Below, piece after piece: positions 32,201 through 46,100 of a stretch of 64,000 nt of DNA. The DNA is taken from positions 54,781,693 through 54,845,692 of the forward strand of contig JAAONU010000001.1 of NCBI GenBank assembly GCA_012932295.1, read 5' to 3'. This DNA comes from Cyclina sinensis. Taxonomy: Eukaryota > Mollusca > Bivalvia > Venerida > Veneridae. Position numbers and translations under genes: made by a program. Every line of letters begins with the position of its first letter. Position 1 is the first letter of the stretch. A model generated the notes under the pieces. That model was not told where the DNA came from. It searched no databases and was given only the letters and a program-made list of their open reading frames with translations.

Positions 32201-35200
32201 AGCATATAACTAAACAGAACTTTATCTGAATACTTGATATTGAATAGAATATTGTGTACATTTGTATTTTTATTGAGTTCATTATTAAACATAATATCAT
32301 ATATTAGGGTCTTATAAAATATAGTTATATATTGCTGTTTTCATCTGGGTACAGGATGGTTAAAAATAACAGTATATTGGTAATTCTTCATTTGTGATTA
32401 ACTAACCTTGAAGATAAATAGTGTGTTGTTATTTACTTTCATAGATTATTATAAATGTTAAATATAAAACCATCCTAAGTATTGTTTCAAATATCACAAT
32501 TTAAGTAGAATTAGAATGAATACATTTAACACCACACTAAAGAAATAAAAACCAATAGCTCTCATATTGTATTTTCAAACTGGGGTTAAAACAATCACAT
32601 ATGAAAGGAAGATATGTTAATCAATATATCCATATTTCTACATTATAATCCTTAGTCAAACTGCAAATCCTCTGTTTTTGTAAAACCTTTGACTCCATCA
32701 AATTTATTTCATCACTTGTTATTATGCAGATGTTTATATTTTTTAATAGACTGTTGTCCTTTAAAACTGTTACATGTTTACTTAAGATATTCATGTTTTT
32801 AATGTTTGCATATTTTGTACAAAAAACATGTGTAGGTATAAAAATACTGATTGGTACTTCTAGTTGTGATCTTTTAAAGATTATAGAGAGAATATTTTTT
32901 TGCATTAAATTGTCAGGATGAATAATTTATGTATATATTCTTACAACTGCCGGGGGTTAAGAGCTCAAAGAAAGAGGACTGATATTTTTGATTTTTTTAA
33001 AGAAAAGAAGGTTGATATTTTATGTTTGCAAGAGACACATTTTACACAAGAGATTGAGAAAACAATTTATACAGAGTGGAATGGAAACTGTTTCTTTAGC
33101 CATGGAAAGTCAAATGCAAAAGGTGTAGCAATATTATTTAAAAGAAACTTAGATATAGAGATAAATGACATAAATACAGACAGAAATGGATCTTTTTTAT
33201 CTATGCATTTAAAATTTCAAGATACTAACTTTATATTACTTAATTTATATGCACCAAATTTTGATAGTCCATCGTTTTTTAGTGATATTTTTAAAATTGT
33301 TGATTCATATAGTACCTGTAATAATTTGATAATGTGTGGAGATTATAACCTTGTTGTTGATCCACAAATTAATTATGATAATTATAGGTCTACTGCGCAT
33401 CATGTAAAGGCAAGAAAATTTTTATTGGACAAAATGGAGTCTAGATTTCTTGTAGATCCTTTCAGAGTTTTACATGATAATATCAAGAAATTTACATGGA
33501 GAAGATTAAATCCACTACAGCAAGGAAGATTAGATTTCTTTTTAATTTCCAACACATTAGTTGATAAGGTTATAGAGTGTAACATAGACATTAGCTATAA
33601 ATCAGATCATTCTTCAGTCCTTTTAAATTCAAATTTTTCATTAATTAGACATGGTAAAGGCTTTTGGAAGTTTAATAATTCTCTATTAAATGACAAGATG
33701 TATGTTGAATCTATAAATAAACTAATTGATAAGATTATTATGCAGTACTGTTTGCCAGTTTATAATTTAGAAAATATACTTAAAATAGATTATGAAAATA
33801 TACATTTTGTTATAAATGATGAACTTTTTTTAGAAACTTTATTGATGGAAATTAGGGGTAAAACTATATCATATGCCAGTCATAAATCTAAAGAAAGGAA
33901 AACATATGAAAGTCAATTATTATCAGAAATTGCAGATATAGAATCTAACTTAACAGAAGAAAATAAGGAAAATTTATTAGAACTACAAAATAGACTCCAG
34001 GAATTAAGAGATTTTAAATTGAAAGGTTCCTTTATACGTTCCAGATCAAACTGGGTCGATAATGGAGAAAAGGTCACTCAATATTTTTGCACCTTAGAAA
34101 AACAGCATGTGATAAATAAAACAATCCATTATTTAGAAAAGGAAGATGGAAGTAAGATATACGAACAGAATGAAATTTTAAAAGAAACTAGTGATTATTA
34201 TGAAAATCTGTATAGAAAACAAAATTTAGCGGATAAAATTAATTTGACAGACTATTTAAAAAATTGCCCTGTGAGCAAACTACAAAATGATCAGGCAGAC
34301 AACCTTGAAGGTCTTTTAACTTTGGATGAAATTACTTTAACATTAAAAAATATGAAAAATGACAAAAGTCCAGGATGTGATGGGTTCAGTGTGAATTTTT
34401 ACAAAATGTTTTGGTGTAAAATGGGTAAGTTTGTTTTAAGGTCTATAAATCATGCTTTTATGTTAGGAAAATTTTCAAGAAATATAAAATTAGGAACAAT
34501 AACATGTATTCCAAAAGAAAATAAGCCAAAACAATACTTAAAAAACTGGAGACCTATAACATTATTAAATGTTGTTTATAAACTGGCAACCGGAAGTATT
34601 GCAAATAGACTAAAAACTGTTCTTAACTTTCTAGTTTCAAAGGATCAGACAGGTTTTATAAAAGGTAGATACATTGGTGAAAATACACGTTTATTGTATG
34701 ATATAATGAATTTTACTGAAAATAACAAAATTCCAGGTTTAGTAATGCTAATAGATTTTGAAAAAGCTTTTGACTCTTTATCTTTTGATTTTATTGAAGA
34801 AACTATGCTATTCTACAATTTTGGGTATATGATCAGAAAATGGATAAGACTTTTTTTGTATAATACTGAAGTTTGTGTACAAATAAATGGTTTTAATTCA
34901 GAATTTTTCGAAGTTGGCAGGGGTTGTAGACAAGGGGATCCAATTTCACCGTATATTTTCATATTATGTGCAGAGATTTTGGCCATAAAGATTAGAAATA
35001 GCTCAGATATTAAAGGAATAAAAATTGAAGAGGAAGAATATAAAATAGCTCAATTTGCAGATGACACATCATTGTTACTAGACGGAAGCAAAAAATCTTT
35101 AGATACTGCTCTTGATACCCTCAATTATTTCTCATTTATATCTGGATTAAAAGTTAACTTTGACAAAACTAAAGTTATTTGGATTGGTTCTCTTAAATAT

Positions 35201-37090
35201 AGTACAAGATCAATTAAAACTCGCTGGAAACTATCATGGGGTGAAACTCAATTTAAAATGTTAGGTATGGTATTTGATGTTAATCTAAATAACATGTTGA
35301 GCCTAAATTTCGACGGTAAAATAATAAAAATAAATAAGTTCATACAATACTGGAAACGGCGGAGGTTAACTCCACTGGGAAGAATAGTTGTTATTAAGTC
35401 GTTGTTATTACCACTCCTAACGCATTTATTTTTTAGCTTGCCTAACCCAAGGAAGGATTTTTTAAATAAACTTTCAAAATGCCTCGTCGATTTTATGTGG
35501 GACGGAAAAGCTAAAATAAAACAGTCAATAGTAATTAAAGATTACACAGAGGGAGGTTTAAAAATGGTAGATATTACAAGCTTTATATATAGTCTTAAAG
35601 TAAAATGGATAAGAAATTATATTCTACATGGAGATAGCAAATGCTATAAATTAGTAAAAGTAATGTTTAACATTGATAAATTATTATGTGTAGGATCAAT
35701 GTACTGTGAAGCAATTATACCAAGATTAAAAAATGACTTTTGGAAAGATGTATTAGTAGCTTATAAATGTTATATAAATAAATATAAAATTGAAACAACA
35801 GAAGAACTACTTGACTTGCCCCTATTCTATAATAGCTCTTTCCTCATTAATAAACAACATATATATTTGCCTGAACTATTTAATAGAGGTATAAGATATG
35901 TTAAAGATGTTATTGATAGGAGAGGGGTTTTTGTTGGCATTAAATACTTAGAACAGGTTATTGGGAAAAAACTAAATTTTCTAAATATAATGGGATTACA
36001 AAAATCACTAACATCATTCATAAAAACATTAAAATTCCCTGTAGAGTATAGGTTAGGTGCTGAATACAACAATCCATGTATGAACTGTTACCTAAAACCA
36101 CTATTGTTGAAACAAAACACAAATCAGTTTGTTTATAAAACGATAAGTAATAATGAAGATATACCTACAAGTCAGAAAAAATGGAATGATGAATTTATTA
36201 ATGAAACTATTGATTGGAAAAATATTTATAACCGAGTATTTAAATGTACTAAAGATTCTTATATTCAGTGGCTACAAACAAGAATACTACATAGAATACT
36301 GCCAACAAATTCTCTTTTACATAAAATGAGTATTAAAGATAATAATTTGTGTACCTTTTGTAAGAAACGAGAAGAAACTTTAAGTCATTTATTTTGGGAA
36401 TGTCGAGATTTAAGTAGAATAAAACATTATATATCTGATAAATTAGTTGAAATTGGATATAATTGTTTGATTACAAAATTAAAAGTTCTATTAGGCTCAG
36501 AAAACAATAAATATGATCTAGACATATTAATATTAGAATATAAGAGATACGTATTTTTATGCAAGATTAATAAAACAAATCCAAGCATAAAAGGTTTCCA
36601 GAATAGCTTAAAATTAGCGTGGGATATATATAAATCTACAACAACAACAGATAAACTATTGAGCTACTGGTCAGTTGTAAGATCTTTTACCGAAAATACA
36701 TGATAAGGTACCTACTTTCAATAACAATATAAATGAAAAAAAAGAAGTTGAATAATTAAGTACAACCATTTATTTTATTTTTTGTGCAAAAATTAACGAT
36801 ACGTTTCAGAAAAGGATCACAGTCAAACATCTGCATTATGTGTCTATTTTTTATACACCATTGTTTATTTGTACATATCTTTGTCACTATAAGTTCAACA
36901 CAAAGGAAATAAGGCTACTCATTTTTGACAATATGTCATAATTATTTTTATTTATGATTTTGTATTTTGTCATTCAAATGCCTTTGTTATTCATTTTAGT
37001 TATAGCATATATTATATTATATTGTAAGGTGCCATGGGGATGGCCTCGACCCCATGTAACCTATGACGAGGCTAATAAATGGGTTTTTGC

Positions 37091-37135
<45 letters not shown>

Positions 37136-40100
37136 GGTCAAATGGTACTTGAATAATTGAGCAGAAACAGCTTTTGATCCTAAAGTGACTTTGACCTTTA
37201 CACTACCTACCCCCAAATACTAAAAGGAACTACTCTATGAAGTTTGAAGGGTGTGGGTGAAATGGTACTTGAGTTACTGAGTGGAAATGGTTTGACCTAC
37301 TGAATGAATAAAAGTCATGTATTGTACTACAAAATTAAACAAAATCAAACTCTCTCCTAGTTCTTACTTGGAGTCAAAGTTAACAGTAAGGAAGGAGGCC
37401 CCAGGTAGTTGTATCTTCTCTTTCACCGTCTCATCTTCCCCTGTCTTATAGTTATGTTGAGATTCCTTTGTTATCACTGACATGGTTACTTCCTCCATGA
37501 ACTGGCAGGCAGTCCGGGCTATAGGTACAAGACTTTCCTTCTCACAGTGGTGCACTAGATTCTGAACAACCTGGACAATCACAGGAAAAAATAATTACTG
37601 TGATATCTATTTCTTTTTGTTGGAGAAAGCCTCACTTACTTTGGCTGTCACAATTCATTTATTATCATATAGAGACCTAACTTCTAGATATACTTCAATT
37701 AATAAGGTCTACCACACCTGGTGGGAAGAATAATATTCTACTTATGCAGCAAATGATGCTAGAAGCCGTTTTCAATTTCTACGGTTATCTACAGTTAGCA
37801 ATATATTAAGATGTCCTATTGGAAAACATACCGGTACATAAAAGTCATACAGAAATCATCAAATTAAAATTTTACGCTTAATATTTTTAACATACCACTC
37901 TTTATATTAAAACGTTTAAGTAAGTTTTTGAAATTCTGATTCTGTACTTACTTTCTGGAAATTCTCCCTACTTCCTGTTTTGTAAAGAAGGTCAAGGACA
38001 CATGGTATCTGCTGAACTTCCTTACATCCAAGAAGGTCAGAGTTGATCACATGACCATATGCTGGCCAATGAGCAAGCAAGCTTGTAAGTACCTGTCTGG
38101 CATACAATACTGACATTGCCATATTCACCTGCAATAGTTCAAATTTACAAAGCCAAAATGTAAAATCAAACTTGAAAGTTATTGATAAACACGCACTGTT
38201 TAATGTTTGTAAGTTTATATGCAGACTTGTAAGTGCCTGTCTGGCATACAATACTGACATTGCCATGTTCACCTGCAACAGTTCAAATTTACAATGCCAA
38301 AACGTAAAATCAAACTTGAAGATATTGATAAAGAAGCACTGTTTTGATATTTATGAGTTTGTAAGTTTACTTAAAGCAGCATTAAAGTTAGTGACTTTTA
38401 AAGTCTGGTAAGAAGTTGTAGTCTAAAAAGCAGCTTATAACATGTTGGTTTTAAGAAAACAGTCTCTCATTTCTTATGCACAAAGTTAACACAAACACTT
38501 TGATAAGATCTACTGTATACGAAAAAATGTCTGAGCTATTAGCTTCAAGACAATGATGATACAAACCTTAGCAAGGTATTCTCGTGTTCCAGTTTTGCCA
38601 TGTTTCTCCAGTTCTTTCTTCAGTAAGTCGGCACTCTTGGTCCTCCTTTGTTTGACAATCTCATCTTGTACGTCATTGTCTGGACACTGTATCAACTTCT
38701 GAGTATCTACCGCAGTCTCCTCAGAGGCCTTCTCTATTTTTCTACAGACATGACAGTTACCATGGAAACATAAATTGATGAAATTAACAAAACTGGCATG
38801 TTAACCACTGCATTTCACTTACTCCACTATAAAGAAATCAGCTACAAGCAAACAATACCATTAACCATTTTTTAAAATATTTCTTAGCAATTAAATCTAA
38901 AATTTTAAGGTATTGAGATCTGAAGTCCAAACATCATGTTATTGTTCAGACATGGAATGGGTAAAATTTTGTCTCTCAGAATGGAAAAGAGAACAAAATA
39001 TGCTTTAAGATGACAAACCTATCATTCAAACATGGCATGGCTAAGATCAATGCCCAATTACATTACTAATAAGATTCTACTCTTACTGCGTATGAACTAA
39101 AGACAATTTTCATAAACATAAGAGATGACAATACATGTATCACCAAAGGAATAATAAAACAAGATAGAGACCTTTCCGTTTGTTTAAGAGAAGGATGATA
39201 GTGTATTCCAGTATCTATAACTTTATCTGACAGTGTTGTACTCAGTATTGCCTCAGGATGCTGTGACTGCAGTATAGTATCCCTGGAAGAATCAGAAATC
39301 ATTTATGTTTGTTTGGGTTTAGTACCGATTTCAACATCTAGGTTATATCTTGGCGGTCAGTCAACCTAGCCAGTTTTCCTGGATAACTAACCACTAATTA
39401 TCAATTTCTCCACAAGTGACTGACTACTGTTCCCACATGATCTACACTGAATCAGCAGTGAGAGACAAATGAACCAACATCGTCATGGAGAAATTTTGCC
39501 TTGCCCAGGAGACAAACCAGTGACTCAATACTAATCCAGTGCTCTACCTACTGAGTTAAGCGGGCGAGTGAAATCAGTTAAAATGTATAGCAGCCCAAGT
39601 TCATTCAAGTCTACAATGTTGTTTTTTTTAACAACACACTGCATTTACAATAAGAAATATAGATACAACTAAAGATCTGTGTTCATTTCTTTGTAGTTTC
39701 CTAAGAGGAAACTTATTATTCCATTTATAAAAGATGACTACCAGTATATAAAATTCAGTGAAGAACCTCTTCTAGATTATTATCTCCCTTTAATAATTCA
39801 AGTTTCCTATGATGTGCACCAACAATTGTACAATAAGCCTACACTTGCTAGCACTGCTTATTTTTCAGACCTTTACATCAAGCTAATTTAGGAAATATAG
39901 TCTAAATCCAAGACTAGGGCCATTCCAGTATAGCATACATGCCATCCACGGAAGGTGAAATACTGGTAATGAAATTCTGTATGGGGTGGTCTTTTTATAT
40001 AGGGGTCTATTCTTCCCAAAAAACTTCGAAAGGGAGTAAGTCCATTTTGAAAAAGCCTTCCTGGGATGGGATATATGTTTTGGCCTTAGAAATATTAGGG

Positions 40101-43100
40101 ACTTAATTGTGACATAATGTAACAGCAACTAACCATTTCTCTGAAAGTTTCTTTACGATTTCCTTTGGAGTTGCCTCAACACCCTCAAAACTGAAAAGGC
40201 AAAATAGCAGGACAATGCAGTGATACAAGCTCTTTCAATAATCTAGAAACCCTTCTACAACTCTAAAACGGAAGTATGCTTCAGCCATACAGCTTATTCT
40301 TTTGAAAAAAAAAAAAAGTTTTTATGCAATATAGCTTGCATACATGCCGTTTAGGGTTGGATCATTAACGGGAGATTTGTGGAAAATCGCCGGATTTTTG
40401 GACATCACAACGGGGTAAAAACGAAAACCGAAAAAAAAAAAAACGTTCGCTCGTATCAGAACGAGTATATCTGATCGCTTGACCTGCAATACGCTGTCAA
40501 AACGAAACCGGAAGCGTGAGTAAGGGGGAGCACTGCGCCTTTTTAACCGCACCGTACCGTTATCTTTTTTCTCCTACCGGTATGTCTCTAGGACTGGTGA
40601 TGGTGATGTAGGACGAGTAGAAATTTTGGTCACTCGTCGTCGTCACTGAATGAAAAATTTGTTCCCTGGATTGATACGTATAAAAGACTTGCGAATACAA
40701 AATAATTGCCTACCGCCTTCCGGTTTATTTACACATTGATGCAGTGTGTAACTGCATGTAATAAAAAATACACTTTTAAATGGTGTATTTCGAAAATATC
40801 TCGCTTTGTTACTCCAAACATCAAACAATATGGAGCACAAAAAATGCACCGCTTATTCAGCTCAAAAGTAACTGTGTAGAGGTCGTTCATCTTTCAACAG
40901 ACTTCAAAGGAGCCGACTTCTACGAACACGTGGGCTGACGTAGTGCTAGCTGCAAACATTAGGCTAAAGGATTTCATTTATTAATTCAAAGGCACCGACA
41001 GAAGCTATTAATTATCGAACTTGTTTTTCACGGTCATTTGGTCTTTGACAAGTTTATTAGGGTGTCATTGCAACGGATTAGCGAGGTGTGATATACACAG
41101 ACGGTCCGGGACTTATGTTGTGGATTCGTTTTTGGCAGATTTTTATACTGTCTTGATTCAACGAATTTTATGGATTTTTTTTTCTTTCAAGGCAAAATGT
41201 TGATTTATCGGGAGATTTTGGTGCTTCGCCGGGGCGCCGGGGTAAGGGTCTAAATATCGGGAGAACCCGACGAGTAACGGGAGAACGGCATGTATGATAG
41301 CTTGTTCTGTAACCCAACACATATTAAAAATTAAAATTTACAGCCTGCCAAATATGCTACATGCCTGTGGCTGTGTCTACTTAATTTCTGTTTTGGCCTA
41401 CACACATTAGCAGACTGTAAGCCCAAAAGGCCAGTAAAAATGTAGCTTTTAATAATCATTTTTATGAAATCTGATTCTGACTTCAGGATTCATATCTGTT
41501 TTAGATCAGAAATGACCTATGCCTCAGATAAAAATGTTTCAAAGACAGAATTTAATTGGTGAGGTAAAGATAACAAAAATAAACAAAACCATCTGACAGA
41601 GAAAAATCTTGGAAAGAGCATATACACAACCAGTTTATGACATACTTTTCCAAGATAGCTTTTACAACAGCATCAGGATTTCTGTCATTCATATCATAGA
41701 TCACTTTCAACACAGATATAGGCAGATTAAGGTCACTCCTCAAGATCTGAAAGTATACGTTTAGAATTAATAATGTCCTCTACTCAAACCACTGACATTT
41801 TCTTTAACTTAATAAAAAGGCAGCCTCTCAGAAAAATAATGATCTATGTTTAATACTTAGTGATAAGTCGTGTAACAGTCAGTAACAATAGCTTCAGATA
41901 TTCAGATAAGAGAAGAACAAAATTAAATGTCTAAATCCAAATGGAATGGACAAAGTACAAGTTTTACTTATAAGAACTGAAAATCTATGTGGTCTAAAAT
42001 TTTCAACTACAATTTGTCTTTCAAGGGAAAACAAATGCAGCATAAATTCATCCATTATACAATATTCACACAAAACAAACTAAACTTAACGGTGGTCTAT
42101 CAAATAGTCTCTGTGAAAAGCTCACAGGGAAACTCATCTTTTGTTAATAGCTGGAATATCCTGTAAAGCTCATTTTCTACACTAAATGCTTACTAAACTC
42201 CAAACAAAAGTTAAAACATTGATCTAAACAAAAACTTACAATGCCAATAAAAATATTTACTGAACTACAGACCTTTGAACCTTGGTTGCAAAATCTGAGC
42301 CAGCAAATGTCAAAACTTTTATGTCTATCTTAAACTTACTCTAAACATGAGCTGTGTCTTTTCATCAAGTTCATGGAACATATCTAGCTCATCCACTATG
42401 TTTATCTCTGTATTGCCTGATGATATTGATGATGATGAATCACTCATCAGGCTATCATCACTGTCAGTATCCTCATCTTTACTCAGAGATTTGGAGTTTT
42501 TGATCACTTCCTTCAGTTTTGTTTCAAGTTCACTGACAGTGGTGGGTGCCTTCTTCACTGTGGTTGTACAGCCCTCGTGTGTGTACAACATCAGAGATAA
42601 AACCTACAGACATACAGGAATTATATGTGAAGATCTACTTTACACAGTAAATTTTATGAAAGGATAAATCTTTATGCAAGAGCTATCCCAGTAAAACATA
42701 AATCCCATCACAAGAAGGCAAAAAAATGAACAATTTCTGTAGGGCAGTGGTCTGTTTATATAGTGGGGACCTTGTGGGGGGCAAGGGGGGTGTATTTTCT
42801 TGCCTAAAGCTTCTAAGAGGGGTGGGTCTATTTTGAAAATGCCTTCCTGAAGTGGGATATATGTTTTACTGGAATACCTTTAACTGAACAATAACACAGA
42901 TTTCTACTTTGAACCTTCTTTGTTAAACATTTGTTTTTACTATTAAAACAAAAATGTAAAATGACACATACACTCTCCTTCATACATTCCAATAATTTGA
43001 GAAAATTATCATTTTACCTCTAGGTCTTTGAGAAGCCACTGCTGACTAAAGCCTGTGCCCTTGCTAGCAGTAGAGACCAAGCATTGAATGAAGTCTGGCT

Positions 43101-46100
43101 CGTATAACTCCAGGATACAGCAGTTACTGGCTGACTGTAGACTGTTGTGTAATAACTTCAGAGCCAGAGATAACACCCACAGGTTCTCAACATTGTCAAC
43201 TGTCTCTGTAATCCAGACAGAACTGGATTTATACAAGTGTTCTATGTTTCATTTACAGAGAGAACATAATTAACCATCACCTTGCTAAATATCTAAAATG
43301 GACTTGTCCATCTTTCAATTTGGACAAAACAGTTTAACAGGGTTATTAACAGAAAAATTAACAACTGAATGATAAATAGTACAGGTTATTATATGACTTC
43401 TTTTAAGTGCAGGCACTAGTGGAAAAAGGCAAAAATTATTGCTATATGCAGTGGAAAGGTTAAAGACATACCAGAAGTTTTCTTTTCCACAATGTCTTTC
43501 ACAATGTTTATGAACACTACAATATTTGTAGAGTCCCACACTTCAGTTGTCATGGATTCACAGTCTATATATTTGTCTGGAACCTGTAAAAAAAGCAACA
43601 TTCAGGTAAAATGTATCATACTGAACATTCAGATAAAATGTATCATACTGAACATTCAGATAAAATGTATCATACTGAACATTCAGGTAAAATGTATCAT
43701 ACTGAACATTCAGGTAAAATGTATCATACTGAACATTCAGGTAAAATGTATCATACTGAACATTCAGGTAAAATGTATCATACTGAACATTCAGGTCAAA
43801 TGTATCATACTGAACATTCAGGTAAAATGTATCATACTGAACATTCAGGTAAAATGTATCATACTGAACATTCAGGTAAAATGTATCATACTGAACATTC
43901 AGGTAAAATGTATCATACTGAACACAAAATAGGAAGTTCAGCTTGTTTGGTTGGTGCTTACTATACAGGCTTTCATGTGAATGATCCAGCTGAACATGAC
44001 AAACTCAAACTCATAACTATTTCTCTTAAAGTTATACAAGTGGCAAAGTGACCTTGAATATTTCAAAACAGTCATTTTGCACAGATGTGCTTCTTGAGAA
44101 GCTACAAATATTACCAACAAATATTACCAATATTTGTACATAGATATATCTGAGATTTTTTTTATCCTACTGAGTTAAAGTGAACAAGGTAAAAATATTT
44201 CATAACTGATCCAATCAAGAACTACGCTGAAAGGTATACTTTTAATTATTTATTCCTTAGAAGTGAAAGAAGTCATTGTAACCTCAATTTACAAAATGTC
44301 TGATCATCACTTTTTTAGTATTTATCATGACTGCCATGCTCCTTGGTTACTTGAAATATAATTAAAAAAAAAAAATTCTGCAGTAATTTTTTCTCTATGT
44401 CCAAGTTAACTTTTGCTGAACTTACTGTATGTCTTTTTCTTGACTTGACATCAACCAGTAGGGTTGTGTGTTTATCAGGATAATGCTTGAGGACCACACC
44501 TCGTTTGTTCTCCATTCCTGTATGGTTGTATGACACTAGTGTCCCTGTAGTTAACACCTAAAACAGGAATACAAACACAGTGAATACAATTCATACAAGT
44601 AATCTAGTCTCATCATTATTCTTTAAATTTCCTACTAAGAAGTACCAGCATGTACACTTTTCTCACAAGTTTACATTTTTGTAAACAATCACCTAAGTCC
44701 TTCATAACATTTTCACATTTTCAGACCCACATGTACTTGAGCTTTGAACTTACATCCTCTTCAGCCACAGAAAGATGGCTTCAAGAATAACAGCCAAAAA
44801 AAGACATGTATTTCAGAATTAATCCTTTATGTAGTGATGAACAAGTTATGCTTTGAATAAATGATAAAAGAAGTATATCTAAAACCAGTCTTACCTCTGG
44901 GAATCCTGCCATAACAAACATAGCAAAGATAGAAGACAGCTCTGGTTTCTGTAAAATCAGATAGAACCAGAGTAAAGCAATACAAGTAATTTACATGAAC
45001 ACCATTAGTACATAAACATTAGATGGTCTGTTACAGAACAGTTTACATATTCTCAAGCAATGATCAAAAGTAACCTATCTTGCAGAATGATTCAACATTA
45101 CCTCAATCCAAACATATCTCCAACAAGTAATGTACTTGACAAAACTAAAAGAATGTTAAAATTTACTAGTAGAATTCTAGTAAAAGATTCATAGCCTGAA
45201 GTTTCTTGGAGACAAGGAAAATGTGCCTTGAAATTTCAGAAAAACTGTCTTCAACAGAAACTGAACATCTTCAAGAGTGGATATTCTTTATGAATTATGA
45301 TTCACTGAGTTGATAAAATTGATAAATTTAGTAAATTATTGGACCAGCCTTTGAAATTTAGTCCACTGTTTTTAGTATAAAAGCTCAATCTAAAGTAACA
45401 GCATTTGCATATTTATCACACTGTGTTAAAAATACACTTATGCCTCTACATGTACACAACTGTCATGTATCTTATCATGATGAATTGCTGGAAGCGCTAA
45501 AATTGCCAGGTATGCTTAAACTATCCAAAAAAGCACAAAGAACAAAATCTTGTGCTTGGGATGATAAACTTGCTTCAGTGATCAAGGTATTAATGCTTGA
45601 ATTATGTAGGGTGAAGTTCCAATGAATATATAAAACCCTTTGCTGGGCACCATCTGATGTCCTTTAGCATATCCAGGGTTCTTGAGCTATTGATCAAGTC
45701 ATCAGTATTTTACTGTGCATAATGAATTACCTTGGCAATATTCTGTACACATTCTGTTAGATGTTGGTGTAGCACAAGTTTCCATTCCTGGGAGTTGTAC
45801 AATCTCTGCAATATCCTAGCAACGGAACATGACCACTCCAAACCACTCCTACAAATTGTGAAGAGAATTTTTTGTAAAATCCCTCTCTTATAACTTTCAT
45901 TGGAATACATCTTATTTATACAAGTTATAAACATTTCCAACTATTGTACATGACATTTCTTCAAGGTCTACCCAAGTCCCCTAGACATACCATCATAACA
46001 AAATCTGAATGTGTTATCTGCTGACCACATTCTTTCATCCATTTAAAAAAAAAAAAAGGTAAAAAAGGGGGGGGGAATCTTAGCTTAAGAAATAACTTGC

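Noticed and set aside
37092..37132. Lysine-run open frame at 36954-37160
   Set aside because: The lysines are the LINE poly(A) tail.
43492..44051. Two overlapping 146-codon frames with a nine-residue repeat
   Set aside because: Result of the 27-bp minisatellite in an intron; the flanking parts belong to a ZZEF1 exon on the other strand and to intron.
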